Of a stretch of DNA of 64,000 bases, positions 36,761 through 45,985 are shown piece by piece (position 1 is the first letter of the stretch; each line of letters starts with the position of its first letter). The translations under genes were made by a program, and so were the position numbers. The notes below the pieces were generated by a model that was given only the letters and a program-made list of their open reading frames with translations, did not search any database and was not told the DNA's origin. Origin of the DNA: Flavobacterium nackdongense (GTDB lineage: Bacteria > Bacteroidota > Bacteroidia > Flavobacteriales > Flavobacteriaceae); assembly GCF_004355225.1 (NCBI RefSeq), contig NZ_CP037933.1:2356001-2420000 (forward strand). The letters run 5' to 3'.

Positions 36761-36784
36761 AAAGCGAGACAAAAATCTCGCTTT
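36761..36784 (-). terminator. Terminator of the glmS transcript
   Basis: AAAGCGAGA (36761-36769) pairs perfectly with TCTCGCTTT (36776-36784). On the minus strand the stem is followed by TTTTTGGCC, 24 bases past the glmS stop. Confidence 0.85.
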
Positions 36785-36807
36785 GTATGAAAGTATTTAT
36801 AAATTAC

Positions 36808-38655
36808 TTATTCGACAGTAACCGATTTAGCTAAATTACGAGGCTGATCGACATTACAACCTCGCATCACTGCGATATGATAGGATAATAATTGCAAAGG
36901 AATCGTAGTAATCAATGGCGAAAAGGCATCGGATGTATCTGGAATTTCAATTATATAATCGGCTAAACCACGTACTTGTGTATCTCCTTTTGTTACAACT
37001 GCAATAATAATTCCGCTTCGCGACTTAATTTCTTGAATATTACTTACTATTTTGTCATAATGTCCTTGCTTAGGCGCGATTATGATCACTGGCATGTGCT
37101 CGTCAATCAAGGCGATAGGTCCATGCTTCATTTCGGCTGCAGGATACCCTTCGGCGTGAATATAGGAAATTTCTTTTAGCTTCAAAGCTCCTTCAAGGGC
37201 TACCGGAAAGTTATATCCTCTTCCCAAGTACAAGCAATTATGGGAATTTTTGAAAACCTTCGCAATTTCTTTAGCTTTAGCATTGGTCTCTAAAGCCTCT
37301 TTCACTTTGTCAGGAATAATTTCTAATTCTTGCAAATACCTGTGGAAATCAGTATTAGACAATGTTCCTTTGGCCTTAGCCAAACGCAATGCCATCATAA
37401 TCAACACGGTAATTTGTGTCGTAAAGGCTTTGGTGGAAGCCACGCCAATTTCTGGTCCTGCGTGGGTATGGGAACCAGCATGAGTTTCTCTCGAAATCGA
37501 AGAACCCACAACATTACACACTCCATAAACAAAAGCGCCTTTTTCTTTGGCCAATTTGATGGCTGCCATTGTATCCGCAGTTTCACCCGATTGCGAAATA
37601 GCAATTACTACATCGCGTCGGTTGATAATTGGATTTCTATACCTAAACTCTGATGCGTATTCTACTTCGACAGGGATTCTGGTAAACTCCTCAAAAATAT
37701 ATTCGGCGACTAAACCAGCATGCCAAGAAGTTCCGCAAGCCACGATAATGATACGCTCCGCGTTTAAGAATTTTTCTAGATTATCTTCGACTCCTGACAT
37801 TTGAATAATGCCTTCGTTGGCATGAAGTCTTCCTCGATAAGTATCGGTAATAACACTAGGTTGTTCATAAATTTCTTTCAACATAAAGTGGTCGTAACCT
37901 CCTTTTTCGATCTGCTCCAAGTTCATTTGAAGCTCTTGAATATAAGGATCAACCAAAGAGTCATCTTTGATTTTTCGAACTTTCATGGGTTTATGCAACC
38001 TAATATTTGCCATTTCGCCGTCTTCTAAATAGACTGCATTCGAAGTATATTCGATAAATGGCGATGCATCAGAAGCTATAAAATATTCACCTTCTCCAAT
38101 TCCTATGGCCAATGGGCTTCCTAATCGGGCAACCACAATTTCGTCAGGATTCTTTTTATCAAAAACAGCTATTGCATAAGCTCCGAATACTTGATTCAAG
38201 GCCACTTGAACTGCTTTTCCTAATTTTAGATTTTCCTTTTTTTGAACTTCCTCGATAAGGTTAACTAGCACTTCAGTATCGGTATCGGAGTGAAAAACGT
38301 AGCCTCTTTTGATTAACTCCACTTTTAGAGGTGCATAATTTTCGATAATTCCATTGTGGATAATTACCAAATCTCCTGAGTTTGAAACGTGAGGATGTGA
38401 GTTCACATCATTCGGAACACCGTGAGTTGCCCAACGGGTATGCCCCATTCCGATGGTTCCATTGGTGGAAATTTCCTCCGAAGTTTTTGCTTCAAGATCT
38501 ACAACCTTTCCTTTAGTCTTTGATAGTTTGATTTTCTCGCCGTCAAACAGCATTACGCCAGCACTATCATAGCCCCGGTATTCTAGTCGTTTCAATCCTT
38601 TTATTACGATAGGATAAGCTTCTCTGTAGCCTATGTAGCCAACAATTCCACACAT
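36808..38655 (-). CDS. glmS: Glutamine-fructose-6-phosphate aminotransferase (isomerizing)
   Basis: GlmS makes glucosamine-6-phosphate from fructose-6-phosphate and glutamine, the entry to peptidoglycan and LPS amino sugars. The N-terminal amidotransferase domain begins MCGIVGYIG with the nucleophile Cys2 and contains RLEYRGYDSAG and GHTRWATHG. Two SIS isomerase domains follow (ACGTSWHAGLVAEYI; ISQSGETADTMAAIK; YLGRGYNFPVALEGALKLKE), and the C-terminus is the conserved NLAKSVTVE. Length 615 is standard. It is the last gene of a minus-strand run (GT5-like, DUF4270, glmS) with a 9-base gap before it. No ribozyme-like leader is evident, as expected outside Gram-positives. Confidence 0.98.
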   Translation of the reverse strand: MCGIVGYIGYREAYPIVIKGLKRLEYRGYDSAGVMLFDGEKIKLSKTKGKVVDLEAKTSEEISTNGTIGMGHTRWATHGVPNDVNSHPHVSNSGDLVIIHNGIIENYAPLKVELIKRGYVFHSDTDTEVLVNLIEEVQKKENLKLGKAVQVALNQVFGAYAIAVFDKKNPDEIVVARLGSPLAIGIGEGEYFIASDASPFIEYTSNAVYLEDGEMANIRLHKPMKVRKIKDDSLVDPYIQELQMNLEQIEKGGYDHFMLKEIYEQPSVITDTYRGRLHANEGIIQMSGVEDNLEKFLNAERIIIVACGTSWHAGLVAEYIFEEFTRIPVEVEYASEFRYRNPIINRRDVVIAISQSGETADTMAAIKLAKEKGAFVYGVCNVVGSSISRETHAGSHTHAGPEIGVASTKAFTTQITVLIMMALRLAKAKGTLSNTDFHRYLQELEIIPDKVKEALETNAKAKEIAKVFKNSHNCLYLGRGYNFPVALEGALKLKEISYIHAEGYPAAEMKHGPIALIDEHMPVIIIAPKQGHYDKIVSNIQEIKSRSGIIIAVVTKGDTQVRGLADYIIEIPDTSDAFSPLITTIPLQLLSYHIAVMRGCNVDQPRNLAKSVTVE

Positions 38656-38664
38656 AGTTTTGGT

Positions 38665-40275
38665 TTATTTAGGTTTTGTATAATATATTTCCAGTTTTAG
38701 CAAGTTTTTGTCTGTAGGATTCGAGCTTGATCTTCCTCCGTAAAGAATTGTTCCCAAAGGATTCATCACGCTCGATTTTGGTGCTTGGGCAATCCAAATT
38801 GAAGGTGTTTTCAGCGAATAAGAATTCGCAATATCAATGCTTTCTGTAACTGCCACACCCAACTTAATGTTGGTAGAATCGGCATATTTTACCAAATTTC
38901 TAATATGGTTGGTAATCCTAACTTTATAATTGGATCCTCTTTTGGTATCCGAACTATAATTTAAATTACCATCAAATACCAATCTTGATTTTTTGGGTTT
39001 GGTAGCAGTTGTACCATCCAAAAAATAATCGATAATCGGGCGACTGTTCGTATAATCGTACAGATAAATTCGTTGTGGCTCGAAGCTATCTTTCATCGCT
39101 GTGGCATCAATATTAAATACCAAGCTAGCTTCATTGATCAGCCATCCTTCTTTTCTAATGTTGTCCAATTCGTCTGAAACTCCATTCGGTCCTGTTAGAT
39201 TTCCGTTTTTATCATAGCCTATCAAATCTTTTTTCTCAAATAGATCGATAACGGCCAAGGAACCTTCGCCTCCTTTTACATATAATTTTTCATCGCCCAA
39301 AACTCGATTTGGATTGGCTGTGGCAGTTCCATAATCGGCATTGGTATTGCTTTGTTCGAGTAAACTTGCCGTGGAACCGGACAAATTGAGTACAATCGAT
39401 TTATCGATGAGTGTTTTATCGGTAGCCGAAGTTTCTTCCTTATATTTAACAGTAATGGTTCCTTTTGCAAAATTAATCATGGCCAGACTTCCTTTATCAG
39501 CGCCTGATTGTTCTACTTTGAAATACAATCCTTTGAAGTAATTGATAAAAACATCATTGGTGGTTAAACTTCCCGCTGGAGCGTTGATGATTTTATCTTT
39601 AAAAAAAGCAGTGTTCAATCGCATACGCATACTTGGCGCTGTTCTTGTGATTACTTCTGTTCCTGCAGAAGTAGTTGATTTGAATCGATTTTCTCTCGGA
39701 TTAAAGAAAAAAGCGTCGTTTTGTGCTGTATTGGCATCGTCATTCAAGCGATTTCCAATTTTTAAATTATCAAATTCTGTATTTTGATTGGTGTAAAAAG
39801 TTTGAGGCGTACCGCTTTGAGTCCCCATATAACGCCCTGATTCGTATACACTCAATTTTATTTTAGCCAATGATGCTCCATATATAGAATCTAACTCATA
39901 CGTCCGATTCCCGCTCACATCTGTAGAAAGAACTGTGCTGAAATAGGGCACATCTATCATCACGCTGTCAATAACTGGATTAAGACCAATCGTAGGATTT
40001 ACCGATGCTAATGTTAATTGTGTTGCAAAATTTGCTGTGGTTTTCCCAAAAGCAGGATTGTCATAAATACCCAAAGCATTGACTTGAAGACCATTGGATT
40101 GGATGGCAGTAATTTTTTCATTATGAGCAGCCACAGCCGAATTGTATTTAACCAAGTCAAAATTATTTTCACCAATTAACGCATCTCCAACGGCACTATA
40201 TTCCTTATCACAGGAAACAAAAAGAACGACACTTACAAAAAATAATAGGGTCTTAAAAAAAGAATTATTATGCAT
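38665..40275 (-). CDS. DUF4270 lipoprotein
   Basis: A 536-residue predicted lipoprotein: the lipobox FVSC puts the lipidated Cys at residue 22, followed by acidic DKEYSAVGD. The following GENNFDLVKYN, then IDSVMIDVPYFS, RIYLYDYTN and IWIAQAPKSSVMNPLG, are typical of DUF4270 proteins, which are known from Bacteroidota and have no assigned function. It sits between the GT5-like gene (21-base gap) and glmS (9-base gap), almost certainly cotranscribed. The recurrent setting beside a glycogen-synthase-like protein and panC hints at an envelope or storage-sugar link, but that is inference. Confidence 0.88.
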   Translation of the reverse strand: MHNNSFFKTLLFFVSVVLFVSCDKEYSAVGDALIGENNFDLVKYNSAVAAHNEKITAIQSNGLQVNALGIYDNPAFGKTTANFATQLTLASVNPTIGLNPVIDSVMIDVPYFSTVLSTDVSGNRTYELDSIYGASLAKIKLSVYESGRYMGTQSGTPQTFYTNQNTEFDNLKIGNRLNDDANTAQNDAFFFNPRENRFKSTTSAGTEVITRTAPSMRMRLNTAFFKDKIINAPAGSLTTNDVFINYFKGLYFKVEQSGADKGSLAMINFAKGTITVKYKEETSATDKTLIDKSIVLNLSGSTASLLEQSNTNADYGTATANPNRVLGDEKLYVKGGEGSLAVIDLFEKKDLIGYDKNGNLTGPNGVSDELDNIRKEGWLINEASLVFNIDATAMKDSFEPQRIYLYDYTNSRPIIDYFLDGTTATKPKKSRLVFDGNLNYSSDTKRGSNYKVRITNHIRNLVKYADSTNIKLGVAVTESIDIANSYSLKTPSIWIAQAPKSSVMNPLGTILYGGRSSSNPTDKNLLKLEIYYTKPK

Positions 40276-40296
40276 GTTTACCTTAAAATATTTAAT

Positions 40297-41103
40297 TTAT
40301 AGAACAAAATTTTTATAAAAGTTAGAATACGTTTCAGCGAATTTATCTTTCGAGGCGAAAGGTAAAAAAGGTTTTCCTGAAGATTCTATAAATTTTGTTA
40401 AACTTGAAGTGAGGTTGTCTGAAGCGATAATTACCCCATCAGAATGATTAATGGTAGCCTTCATAATATTTTCGTAATCTGGGGTTTCCAAATCTGAAAT
40501 GGAATCAAGCGGCACACCATCAAATTTTATTTTGTTGATCATTTCTATGTCTAAAGCTCCTTCGAAAGACTGGCTGTAAACCGATGTTACGATTTTGGTA
40601 TCCGAAAATAAAGCCTCATTTTTATAAAAATGCTTCATATAAATGGGTAACATAGCAGCCATCCAACCATGAACATGAATAATATCGGGAACCCAATTCA
40701 ATTTTTTTACGGTTTCTACAACGCCTTTGGCAAAGAAAATAGCACGTTCGTCGTTATCCGGAAACAACATTCCATCTTCATCCGTAAATGTGGCTTTCCG
40801 TTTGAAATATTCGTCATTATCGATAAAATATACTTGAATTCTTTCTTTAGGTATCGATGCCACTTTTATAATCAAGGGCATATCTAAGTCATTTACTACC
40901 AAATTCATCCCAGAAAGTCGAATTACCTCGTGTAATTGATGTCTTCTTTCGTTAATATTGCCATATCGCGGCATGAAAATTCTAATTTGTCCGCCTTGAT
41001 TATTGATCATTTTTGGCACTTCGTAAGACATTGAAGAGACCTCATTTTCAGCTAGATAAGGCACCACTTCAGATGATACATATAATATCCTCTTATCTTC
41101 CAT
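40297..41103 (-). CDS. GT5-like glycogen/starch synthase N-domain protein
   Basis: The 268-residue protein resembles only the N-terminal Rossmann half of GT5 glycogen synthases (ILYVSSEVVPYLAENEVSSM, IRIFMPRYGNINER, IIHVHGWMAAMLPIY), which normally run to about 480 residues. The whole C-terminal ADP-glucose-binding domain is absent, and the substrate loop K-x-G-G near the N-terminus is replaced by ENEVSSM, so synthase activity is doubtful. The HGW motif is kept. It heads the operon with DUF4270 and glmS and is divergent from panC. Similar short forms appear annotated as glycogen synthase in Bacteroidota; a regulatory or binding role is possible. The start at 41103 follows a -7 box at 41142-41149. 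Confidence 0.8.
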   Translation of the reverse strand: MEDKRILYVSSEVVPYLAENEVSSMSYEVPKMINNQGGQIRIFMPRYGNINERRHQLHEVIRLSGMNLVVNDLDMPLIIKVASIPKERIQVYFIDNDEYFKRKATFTDEDGMLFPDNDERAIFFAKGVVETVKKLNWVPDIIHVHGWMAAMLPIYMKHFYKNEALFSDTKIVTSVYSQSFEGALDIEMINKIKFDGVPLDSISDLETPDYENIMKATINHSDGVIIASDNLTSSLTKFIESSGKPFLPFASKDKFAETYSNFYKNFVL

Positions 41104-41141
41104 ATTGTAAATTACTTAATTTATTGGCAATAAAAACCATG

Positions 41142-41149
41142 CAAAATTA
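41142..41149 (-). promoter_or_regulatory. -7 box of the GT5/DUF4270/glmS operon
   Basis: The minus strand reads TAATTTTG (TAnnTTTG), 38 bases upstream of the GT5-like start. It is back to back with the panC -7 box 31 bases away. The -33 element is unclear. Confidence 0.45.
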
Positions 41150-41180
41150 CAAAATTTTATGCAGTTATGGACTAAAATAT

Positions 41181-41188
41181 TATGTTTG
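41181..41188 (+). promoter_or_regulatory. panC: -7 box of panC
   Basis: TATGTTTG matches TAnnTTTG. It overlaps an upstream in-frame ATG at 41182, which therefore cannot be the true start. The next ATG, 41212, lies 24 bases further on. Confidence 0.55.
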
Positions 41189-41211
41189 CAAATTATTTCA
41201 ACAAAACACCT

Positions 41212-42060
41212 ATGCCTATTTTCTACGGAAAAGCAGTTTTGATAGACTATTTAAAATCTATTTCAACCCCAGAATCCACCATTGGTTTTGTCCCAACAAT
41301 GGGTGCCTTACACCAAGGTCATTTGTCATTGATGCAAGAATCTATGGCGAACAATCCCATCACAGTCGTGAGTATTTTTATCAATCCAACCCAATTCAAC
41401 AACCCCGAGGATTTAGCAAAATACCCCAGAACTTTAGAGGAAGACCTAAAAAAAATCAAGGCTTTAAATCCCGAAATCATCGTTTATGCCCCAGCAGTTG
41501 AAGATATTTATGAGGGCAAACCGGCTTCGCAAGCTTTCGATTTTGACGGTTTAGAACATCAGATGGAAGGCCGCTTCAGACCGGGACACTTCGATGGCGT
41601 GGGCACTATTGTCAAACGGCTCTTCGAAATTGTGCAACCTACCAACGCTTATTTTGGCGAAAAAGATTTTCAACAATTGCAAATTGTAAAAAAAATGGTG
41701 GCTAAAAACAAAATGAATGTCAACGTGATTGGCTGCCCCATCTTTCGAGAGCCCAACAAACTAGCGATGAGTTCTCGAAATGAACTGCTTTCACCAAAAG
41801 AAAAACAAGAAGCGGCCATCATCTTTGAAACTTTATCCAAAGCAAAAGAAAAATTTGAAAATTCTAGTGCCAAAACCGTAACCGAGTGGGTTCAAAAAGC
41901 ATTCGAAAATCATCCCACTTTTACTTTAGAATATTTTCAAATCGCTGATGAGGACACCCTTTTGCCTTGTTTGCGAAAAAACAAAAACAGGAAATATCGC
42001 GCATTTATTGCCGTTTTTGTTAACAAAATCAAATTGATTGACACCATTTCATTAAATTAA
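41212..42060 (+). CDS. panC: Pantothenate synthetase
   Basis: PanC joins pantoate and beta-alanine with ATP to form pantothenate (coenzyme A pathway). Family marks are [15 protein letters not shown] (HIGH-like motif), [19 protein letters not shown], the pantoate-binding [37 protein letters not shown] and the KMSKS-like MSSRNELLS. The open frame begins at 41182, but that ATG sits in the -7 promoter box, so the ATG at 41212 ([14 protein letters not shown]) is chosen, giving 282 residues. panD follows after 14 bases. The divergent neighbour is the GT5-like gene. Confidence 0.96.
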   Translation: MPIFYGKAVLIDYLKSISTPESTIGFVPTMGALHQGHLSLMQESMANNPITVVSIFINPTQFNNPEDLAKYPRTLEEDLKKIKALNPEIIVYAPAVEDIYEGKPASQAFDFDGLEHQMEGRFRPGHFDGVGTIVKRLFEIVQPTNAYFGEKDFQQLQIVKKMVAKNKMNVNVIGCPIFREPNKLAMSSRNELLSPKEKQEAAIIFETLSKAKEKFENSSAKTVTEWVQKAFENHPTFTLEYFQIADEDTLLPCLRKNKNRKYRAFIAVFVNKIKLIDTISLN

Positions 42061-42070
42061 TTTACTTTTG
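42034..42070 (+). promoter_or_regulatory. panD: Internal promoter of panD, possibly leaderless
   Basis: TTG (42038-42040, or 42034-42036) and TACTTTTG (42063-42070) are spaced 22 or 26 bases; the first fits the flavobacterial consensus. The -7 box ends four bases before the panD ATG, so this transcript would have almost no leader. Confidence 0.5.
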
Positions 42071-42074
42071 CGCC

Positions 42075-42425
42075 ATGCAAATACAAGTAGTAAAATCTAA
42101 AATTCACCGTGTAAAAGTTACAGGAGCCGATTTAAATTACATCGGTAGCATCACTATTGACGAAGCTTTAATGGAAGCTGCAAACCTGATCGAAGGCGAA
42201 AAAGTATCGATTGTAAACATCAATAATGGCGAACGATTCGAAACTTATGTCATCGTTGGCGAAAAGAATTCTGGTGCAATAACCCTCAATGGTCCAGCGG
42301 CTCGTAAAGTGCAAAAAGACGATATTATCATCATCATTTCGTATGCAACGCTAGAGTTCGAAGAAGCCAAAACCTTCAAACCTTGGATTGTTTTCCCAAA
42401 CGAAAACGACAATTCTTTGACCTAA
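42075..42425 (+). CDS. panD: Aspartate 1-decarboxylase
   Basis: PanD makes beta-alanine from aspartate, the second substrate of PanC. The 116-residue proenzyme has the self-cleavage site Gly24-Ser25 in [10 protein letters not shown], which gives the pyruvoyl group on Ser25, and the typical [25 protein letters not shown] and [20 protein letters not shown] segments. It follows panC by 14 bases and also has its own candidate promoter inside the panC end. The start is the standard one. Confidence 0.97.
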   Translation: MQIQVVKSKIHRVKVTGADLNYIGSITIDEALMEAANLIEGEKVSIVNINNGERFETYVIVGEKNSGAITLNGPAARKVQKDDIIIIISYATLEFEEAKTFKPWIVFPNENDNSLT

Positions 42426-42430
42426 ATCTA

Positions 42431-42540
42431 TAATTTTAAACCATTTAGTCCCGAAGTTTCGGGATAAGAAAATTAAGGTTTGCAGTATGCTTAATGGAAC
42501 GAGTGAAGCGAACTTAATGTCCTTAATGGTTTTAAAAAAA
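42431..42540 (+). terminator. Hairpin spacer after panD
   Basis: TTTTAAACCATTTAG (42433-42447) is partly complementary to CTTAATGGTTTTAAAA (42521-42536). Between them lies the hairpin TCCCGAAGTTTCGGGA (42449-42464), also seen in bioF and after the OlsF-type gene. It may end the panCD transcript and is probably a copy of a dispersed element. Confidence 0.45.
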
Positions 42541-42612
42541 ATCAACGTTCGCACCATTTACAGTTGAAACTTAAAAATAAATTAAAATCTTTTATTTCCA
42601 TTTACTTTAGAC

Positions 42613-42620
42613 TAAATTTG
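42613..42620 (+). promoter_or_regulatory. radA: Candidate -7 box of radA
   Basis: TAAATTTG matches TAnnTTTG, 21 bases before the radA ATG. The -33 element is not clear. Confidence 0.45.
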
Positions 42621-42641
42621 GATTTAATTTAGTTGTAAAAA

Positions 42642-44003
42642 ATGTCAAAAGTAAAAACTTCCTTTTTTTGCCAAAATTGTGGCGCCCAATATTCTAGATG
42701 GCAAGGACAATGCAATTCCTGCAAAGAATGGAACACCATCGTCGAAGAAATCATTCAAAAAGAAGAAAAATCCAGTTGGAAACCCACAAATTCCGATTCG
42801 AAAAGAGTTTCGAAACCCTTGCGCGTCAACGAAATTGATTCCGCTCCAGAAGTGCGAATGAACACACTCGATTGCGAACTCAATCGTGTGTTGGGTGGTG
42901 GCATTGTTCCCGGTTCTTTAATCCTTTTGGGAGGCGAACCTGGCATTGGAAAAAGCACACTTTTGTTACAAATTTCATTAAAACTTCCTTATAAAACCCT
43001 TTATGTTTCGGGCGAAGAAAGCCAAAAACAAATTAAGATGCGTGCCGAAAGAATCACGCCAAACAGCGATAATTGCTACATTCTTACCGAAACCAAAACC
43101 CAAAACATCTTCAAACAAATTGAAGCCATCGAACCTGAAATCGTCATCATCGATTCCATTCAAACCTTGCATACCGATTATATCGAATCGACTCCGGGAA
43201 GCATTTCTCAAATTCGGGAAACGACTGCAGAGTTGATAAAATTTGCTAAAGAATCGAATGTTCCCGTGATTCTGATTGGTCATATTACCAAAGACGGAAA
43301 TATTGCCGGGCCGAAAATTTTAGAACATATGGTCGATACTGTTTTACAATTCGAAGGCGATAGAAATCACGTGTATCGCATTTTGCGTTCGCTCAAAAAC
43401 CGTTTTGGCTCTACTGCCGAAATCGGAATTTACGAAATGCTGGGCAACGGTTTGCGTGAAGTTTCGAATCCATCCGAAATATTGATTTCACACAAAGACG
43501 AGGAATTATCGGGAACTGCCATCGCCACTACGCTCGAAGGAATGCGTCCGTTGATGATTGAAATTCAATCCTTGGTGAGCACGGCGGTTTATGGAACGCC
43601 ACAACGCAGCACAACGGGTTACAACGCCAAAAGACTGAATATGATTCTAGCCGTATTAGAAAAAAGAGCAGGTTTTAGGCTTGGCGCCAAAGATGTTTTC
43701 TTGAACGTAACTGGCGGAATTTCGGTAGATGATCCTGCGATTGATTTGGCAGTTGTCGCAGCAATTTTATCATCCAATGAAGATATTGCGGTGAACAAAG
43801 ATTTTTGTTTTGCGGGAGAAGTTGGTTTATCAGGTGAAATTCGTCCGGTAAACCGTGTGGATCAGCGCATTCAAGAAGCCGAAAAACTTGGGTTTTCAAC
43901 TATTTTTGTATCCAAATACAATAAAATTGCCTTGAAAAACACCATTATAAAAATTCGATTGGTAGCGAAGATTGAAGATGTAGCGAGTGAGTTATTTGGA
44001 TAA
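42642..44003 (+). CDS. radA: DNA repair protein RadA
   Basis: RadA (Sms) is a RecA-like ATPase that promotes branch migration in recombinational repair. A zinc finger uses Cys10, Cys13, Cys24 and Cys27 (CQNC...CNSC); Walker A is GEPGIGKS at residues 98-105; the RadA-specific KNRFG motif is in LKNRFGSTAEIG near residue 250; and a Lon-like C-terminal domain follows (FCFAGEVGLSGEIRPVNRVD). Length 453 is normal. The transglycosylase gene starts 18 bases after its stop, so the two may share a transcript. Confidence 0.97.
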   Translation: MSKVKTSFFCQNCGAQYSRWQGQCNSCKEWNTIVEEIIQKEEKSSWKPTNSDSKRVSKPLRVNEIDSAPEVRMNTLDCELNRVLGGGIVPGSLILLGGEPGIGKSTLLLQISLKLPYKTLYVSGEESQKQIKMRAERITPNSDNCYILTETKTQNIFKQIEAIEPEIVIIDSIQTLHTDYIESTPGSISQIRETTAELIKFAKESNVPVILIGHITKDGNIAGPKILEHMVDTVLQFEGDRNHVYRILRSLKNRFGSTAEIGIYEMLGNGLREVSNPSEILISHKDEELSGTAIATTLEGMRPLMIEIQSLVSTAVYGTPQRSTTGYNAKRLNMILAVLEKRAGFRLGAKDVFLNVTGGISVDDPAIDLAVVAAILSSNEDIAVNKDFCFAGEVGLSGEIRPVNRVDQRIQEAEKLGFSTIFVSKYNKIALKNTIIKIRLVAKIEDVASELFG

Positions 44004-44021
44004 GTATACCTATTTCCCCTT

Positions 44022-45983
44022 ATGAGAACCCGAAAACAAAAATTAATACTAACTGCAAAAATAATTGCAGCCACTTTTTTAGCACTAATTATAGCTCTTG
44101 TTGTTTTTAGAAATGAATTATTGGAGCAAACCATTGCCAAAGCTTCCTTCAAAATGGCTAGCGAATACAACAGTACTTTTACCATAAAAAAGGCTGAATT
44201 TGTTGGACTTTCGGGTTTGAATTTTTCAGAAATAATTTTAGTTCCCAAAAATGCCGACACGCTTTTCCATATCCATAAAATGAAAACTAGCATTAATTTA
44301 TGGCGATTGTTGGTGGGCGATGTACAATTAGGAACCTTAGAAATCGAAAAAGGGTATGTACAATTGGTCAAAAATAAAAAGGGACGCAATTTTGATGCAT
44401 TCTTAAAAAAGGAAGAAAACGAAACCCATTCGAACGAAAAAAGAGATTACGCCCAATTTGCCTTTCGAATCATTTCGAAGGTGTTGAATTTAGTGCCGAC
44501 CGATATGAAAGTAGAACAACTTTCGTTTCGTTTCGATGATAATGGCAAAAAAACGACTATCAATTTCGAAAAACTGCGATTAGAAAACAAGCAATTAGAA
44601 ACTCAAATTAATGTAAATACCAAAGCATTTACACAACGAATTCGCATCGCTGGAATGGCCGATCCTAGGAACAAAACAGCCGATATACGATTCTTCAATA
44701 TCGACACAGGCGCCATAAAAGTGCCTTATCTTGACGAACGCTTCGGCCTGAAATCGAGCTTCGATTCCATTCGCCTCAACATTCAAAACATTGATAAATC
44801 GGGAGGAGAATTGCATATCGACGGTTTTGCTTCGATTGCCAATTTGATGATCAATCACAAGAAAATTGCCAGCAAAGATGTCGTCATCAAAAATGCCAAA
44901 TTCGATTATCGATTTCTCTTAGGTTCCGATTTTGTCTCGGTTGACAGTAGTTCGACCATTCAATTCAACAAAGTAAAATTTCATCCTTATCTGGCATACG
45001 AAACCGAAAAAGACACTATTTACAAACTAAAAGTGGCGATTCCGAAGATGAAAGCACAAGATTTTATCGTTTCGCTTCCCGATGGTTTGTTCACTCATTT
45101 TCAAGGGATGGAAGCCCAAGGCAATTTCGAATACAAACTGGATTTTATGTTCAATAAAAACAAACCTAACAAACTGGTGTTTGACAGCAAACTGAAGAAA
45201 GAAAATCTACGAATTACCAAATACGGCGAAGCCAATCTGAACAAACTCAACGGCGAATTTGTCTATCGAGCCATCATTCAAAACGTGCAACAACGCCCTG
45301 TTTTAGTAGGTTCTGATAATCCAAATTACACGCCTTTGGATCAAATTTCGCCTTATTTGCAAAAATGCGTTTTAACCTCTGAAGACCCTTCTTTTTTCTC
45401 CCATCGGGGTTTTATCAACGAAGCTTTCAAGCAATCGATTCTCAAAAACATTCGCACCAAGAAATTTTCTCGTGGCGCGAGTACCATCAGTATGCAATTA
45501 ATTAAAAATGTATTTCTGACCCGAGAAAAAACAGTTTCCCGAAAATTGGAAGAAATCCTGTTGGTTTACATTCTCGAAAATAATCGAATTGCCAGCAAAG
45601 AACGTATGCTCGAAGTGTATTTTAACATCATCGAATGGGGACCCAATGTCTATGGGATTGGTGAAGCAGCACAATTCTATTTCCAGAAAACTCCAGCCGA
45701 TTTAACGTTGAAAGAATGTTTATTTCTAGCGACCATCGTTCCAAAACCCAAGAAATTTATGTGGCAATTTGACAACGAAGGAAACCTGAAATCGTTCGCC
45801 AACCAACAACAAAAATTCCTAAGCAATTTGATGTTACGCCGTGGAATTCTAACTGCCGAAGACACCATAGGAATAGCCAATCCGTTGCAGTTGACAGGAA
45901 ATGCCCATTCCCTTTTGAACATCAAGGTGCAAGATTCAGTTGCAGTCGATTCTTTGGCTGTGGAAGAGCCGTTTGAGTTTTAA
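44022..45983 (+). CDS. AsmA-like / GT51 peptidoglycan transglycosylase
   Basis: An inner-membrane protein with one N-terminal helix (about 9-28, IIAATFLALIIALVVF), then about 380 residues resembling AsmA/DUF3971-type envelope domains (FNIDTGAIKVPYLDE, LHIDGFASIANLM), then a GT51 domain from about 425. GT51 motifs are TSEDPSFFSHRG (catalytic Glu), RGASTISMQLIKNVFL, RKLEEILLVYILE and EVYFNIIEWGPNVYGIGEAAQFYF. There is no transpeptidase domain, so the enzyme is expected to polymerise lipid II glycan strands as a monofunctional MtgA-like transferase. The large periplasmic part before the GT51 domain is unusual against MtgA (about 240 residues). It follows radA closely, and its stop abuts a repeat element. 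Confidence 0.85.
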   Translation: MRTRKQKLILTAKIIAATFLALIIALVVFRNELLEQTIAKASFKMASEYNSTFTIKKAEFVGLSGLNFSEIILVPKNADTLFHIHKMKTSINLWRLLVGDVQLGTLEIEKGYVQLVKNKKGRNFDAFLKKEENETHSNEKRDYAQFAFRIISKVLNLVPTDMKVEQLSFRFDDNGKKTTINFEKLRLENKQLETQINVNTKAFTQRIRIAGMADPRNKTADIRFFNIDTGAIKVPYLDERFGLKSSFDSIRLNIQNIDKSGGELHIDGFASIANLMINHKKIASKDVVIKNAKFDYRFLLGSDFVSVDSSSTIQFNKVKFHPYLAYETEKDTIYKLKVAIPKMKAQDFIVSLPDGLFTHFQGMEAQGNFEYKLDFMFNKNKPNKLVFDSKLKKENLRITKYGEANLNKLNGEFVYRAIIQNVQQRPVLVGSDNPNYTPLDQISPYLQKCVLTSEDPSFFSHRGFINEAFKQSILKNIRTKKFSRGASTISMQLIKNVFLTREKTVSRKLEEILLVYILENNRIASKERMLEVYFNIIEWGPNVYGIGEAAQFYFQKTPADLTLKECLFLATIVPKPKKFMWQFDNEGNLKSFANQQQKFLSNLMLRRGILTAEDTIGIANPLQLTGNAHSLLNIKVQDSVAVDSLAVEEPFEF

Positions 45984-45985
45984 AA

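Noticed and set aside
40297..41103. Treating the GT5-like gene as a frameshifted pseudogene
   Set aside because: The frame ends cleanly with a 21-base gap to the next gene, and I see no remnant of a C-terminal domain in the neighbourhood.
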